Source of the DNA: Hemicentrotus pulcherrimus
Lineage: Eukaryota > Echinodermata > Echinoidea > Camarodonta > Strongylocentrotidae
NCBI GenBank assembly: GCA_003118195.1
Contig: BEXV01000014.1
Span: 490,363 to 500,691, forward strand
Direction: 5' to 3'
DNA: 10,329 bases
This document shows, piece after piece, positions 9,797 through 10,329 of the stretch (the first letter of the stretch is position 1; each line of letters begins with the position of its first letter). Both the position numbers and the translations under genes were made by a program. The notes beneath the pieces were generated by a model that worked only from the letters and a program-made list of their open reading frames with translations, did no database searches and was not told where the DNA came from.

Positions 9797-9940
9797 GTGG
9801 TAATAGCGTTATTAACCTTGTGACGACCTTTATTAGGGAGCTCCTTTACTTCACTCATGTACAATGTTATTAATCTCAAATTGTCATCTGCGCTTTGCAT
9901 CACTATTTCCTAATTTTTCTGGTATCATTTAAACTCCATT

Positions 9941-10230
9941 CTCAGTTCTTCCTGTCTCCCACATGCACACTATCTATCTCTCCATCCTCTCTCATCTCCT
10001 ACATCTCTTACTCTTACTCCGTCGTATTTGTGTGTTCTCTCTCTTTCTCTCTCCTTCTCTTTCCCTCTTCAATTCTTTCCCGTCTTTTCATCATTTTATA
10101 CCAGTCTGTCACATAACCTTATTCTCCCTTTTTCTCTTCTCTCTCTCTCTCTCTCTCTGTCTCTAACTTTCTCTCCATCTTCCTGACTCTTGTTATTCCC
10201 TCCTTCTCACTCTCTGTCCTTCTCAAGCCC
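9941..10230 (+). repeat. Pyrimidine-rich low-complexity tract with (CT)n core
   Basis: C/T-rich sequence with its purest (CT)n core at about 10136-10164. Between this and the previous tract (9797-9940) is ordinary mixed sequence without a gene. The final 100 bases of the window are mixed and show nothing recognisable. Confidence 0.85.
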
Positions 10231-10329
10231 CACCCAAAGATTTCTTGGTAATAAATAAATTCAAGGGAGGCACGTGTAGAAAACGAATGCAAGGACACCA
10301 CAAGCCCCTCCCCAGGCTCACCAACCCCA

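Noticed and set aside
9616..9873. Leucine/serine repeat open frame
   Set aside because: It is a direct translation of a (TC)n microsatellite and has no flanking protein character.

Overview
The window looks like animal nuclear DNA, most likely from a sea urchin or another echinoderm. It is AT-rich and mostly non-coding, with spliceosomal-type signals, many GA/CT microsatellites and repeated ACATGT-type palindromes. One well-conserved protein-coding exon is present. The species call is inference from overall texture; the gene identity is firm.

Layout: bases 1-6644 hold no exon I can support and are best read as intron (or upstream DNA) of the gene that follows. Within them are an unusual ladder of nuclear-receptor half-sites (371-420), a perfect CRE (845-852), a hairpin-type dispersed repeat (1265-1322), a 49-bp tandem duplication (1870-1973), several GA microsatellites, and a GC-richer island (about 5700-6040). 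The island ends in an RFX X-box directly followed by a forkhead site (6006-6030). A classical polypyrimidine tract and AG acceptor lead into the only convincing exon, 6645-7469. It encodes the second half of the forkhead domain and the whole C-terminus of FoxJ1, the master transcription factor of motile cilia. A 3' UTR follows, with a likely poly(A) signal at 8278-8283. Downstream there is an 80-bp nested foldback element (8397-8476), AT-rich DNA, and about 1.1 kb dominated by purine-rich and then pyrimidine-rich low-complexity tracts (9145-10230).

Functionally the window is a single-gene locus. The most interesting link is that the X-box/forkhead pair in the putative intron is the kind of site that RFX factors and FoxJ1 itself would bind. 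It could be an autoregulatory ciliary element about 0.6 kb upstream of the exon. I found no mobile-element coding sequence, RNA gene, CRISPR array or new multi-gene system; the other open reading frames look like low-complexity or antisense shadows.
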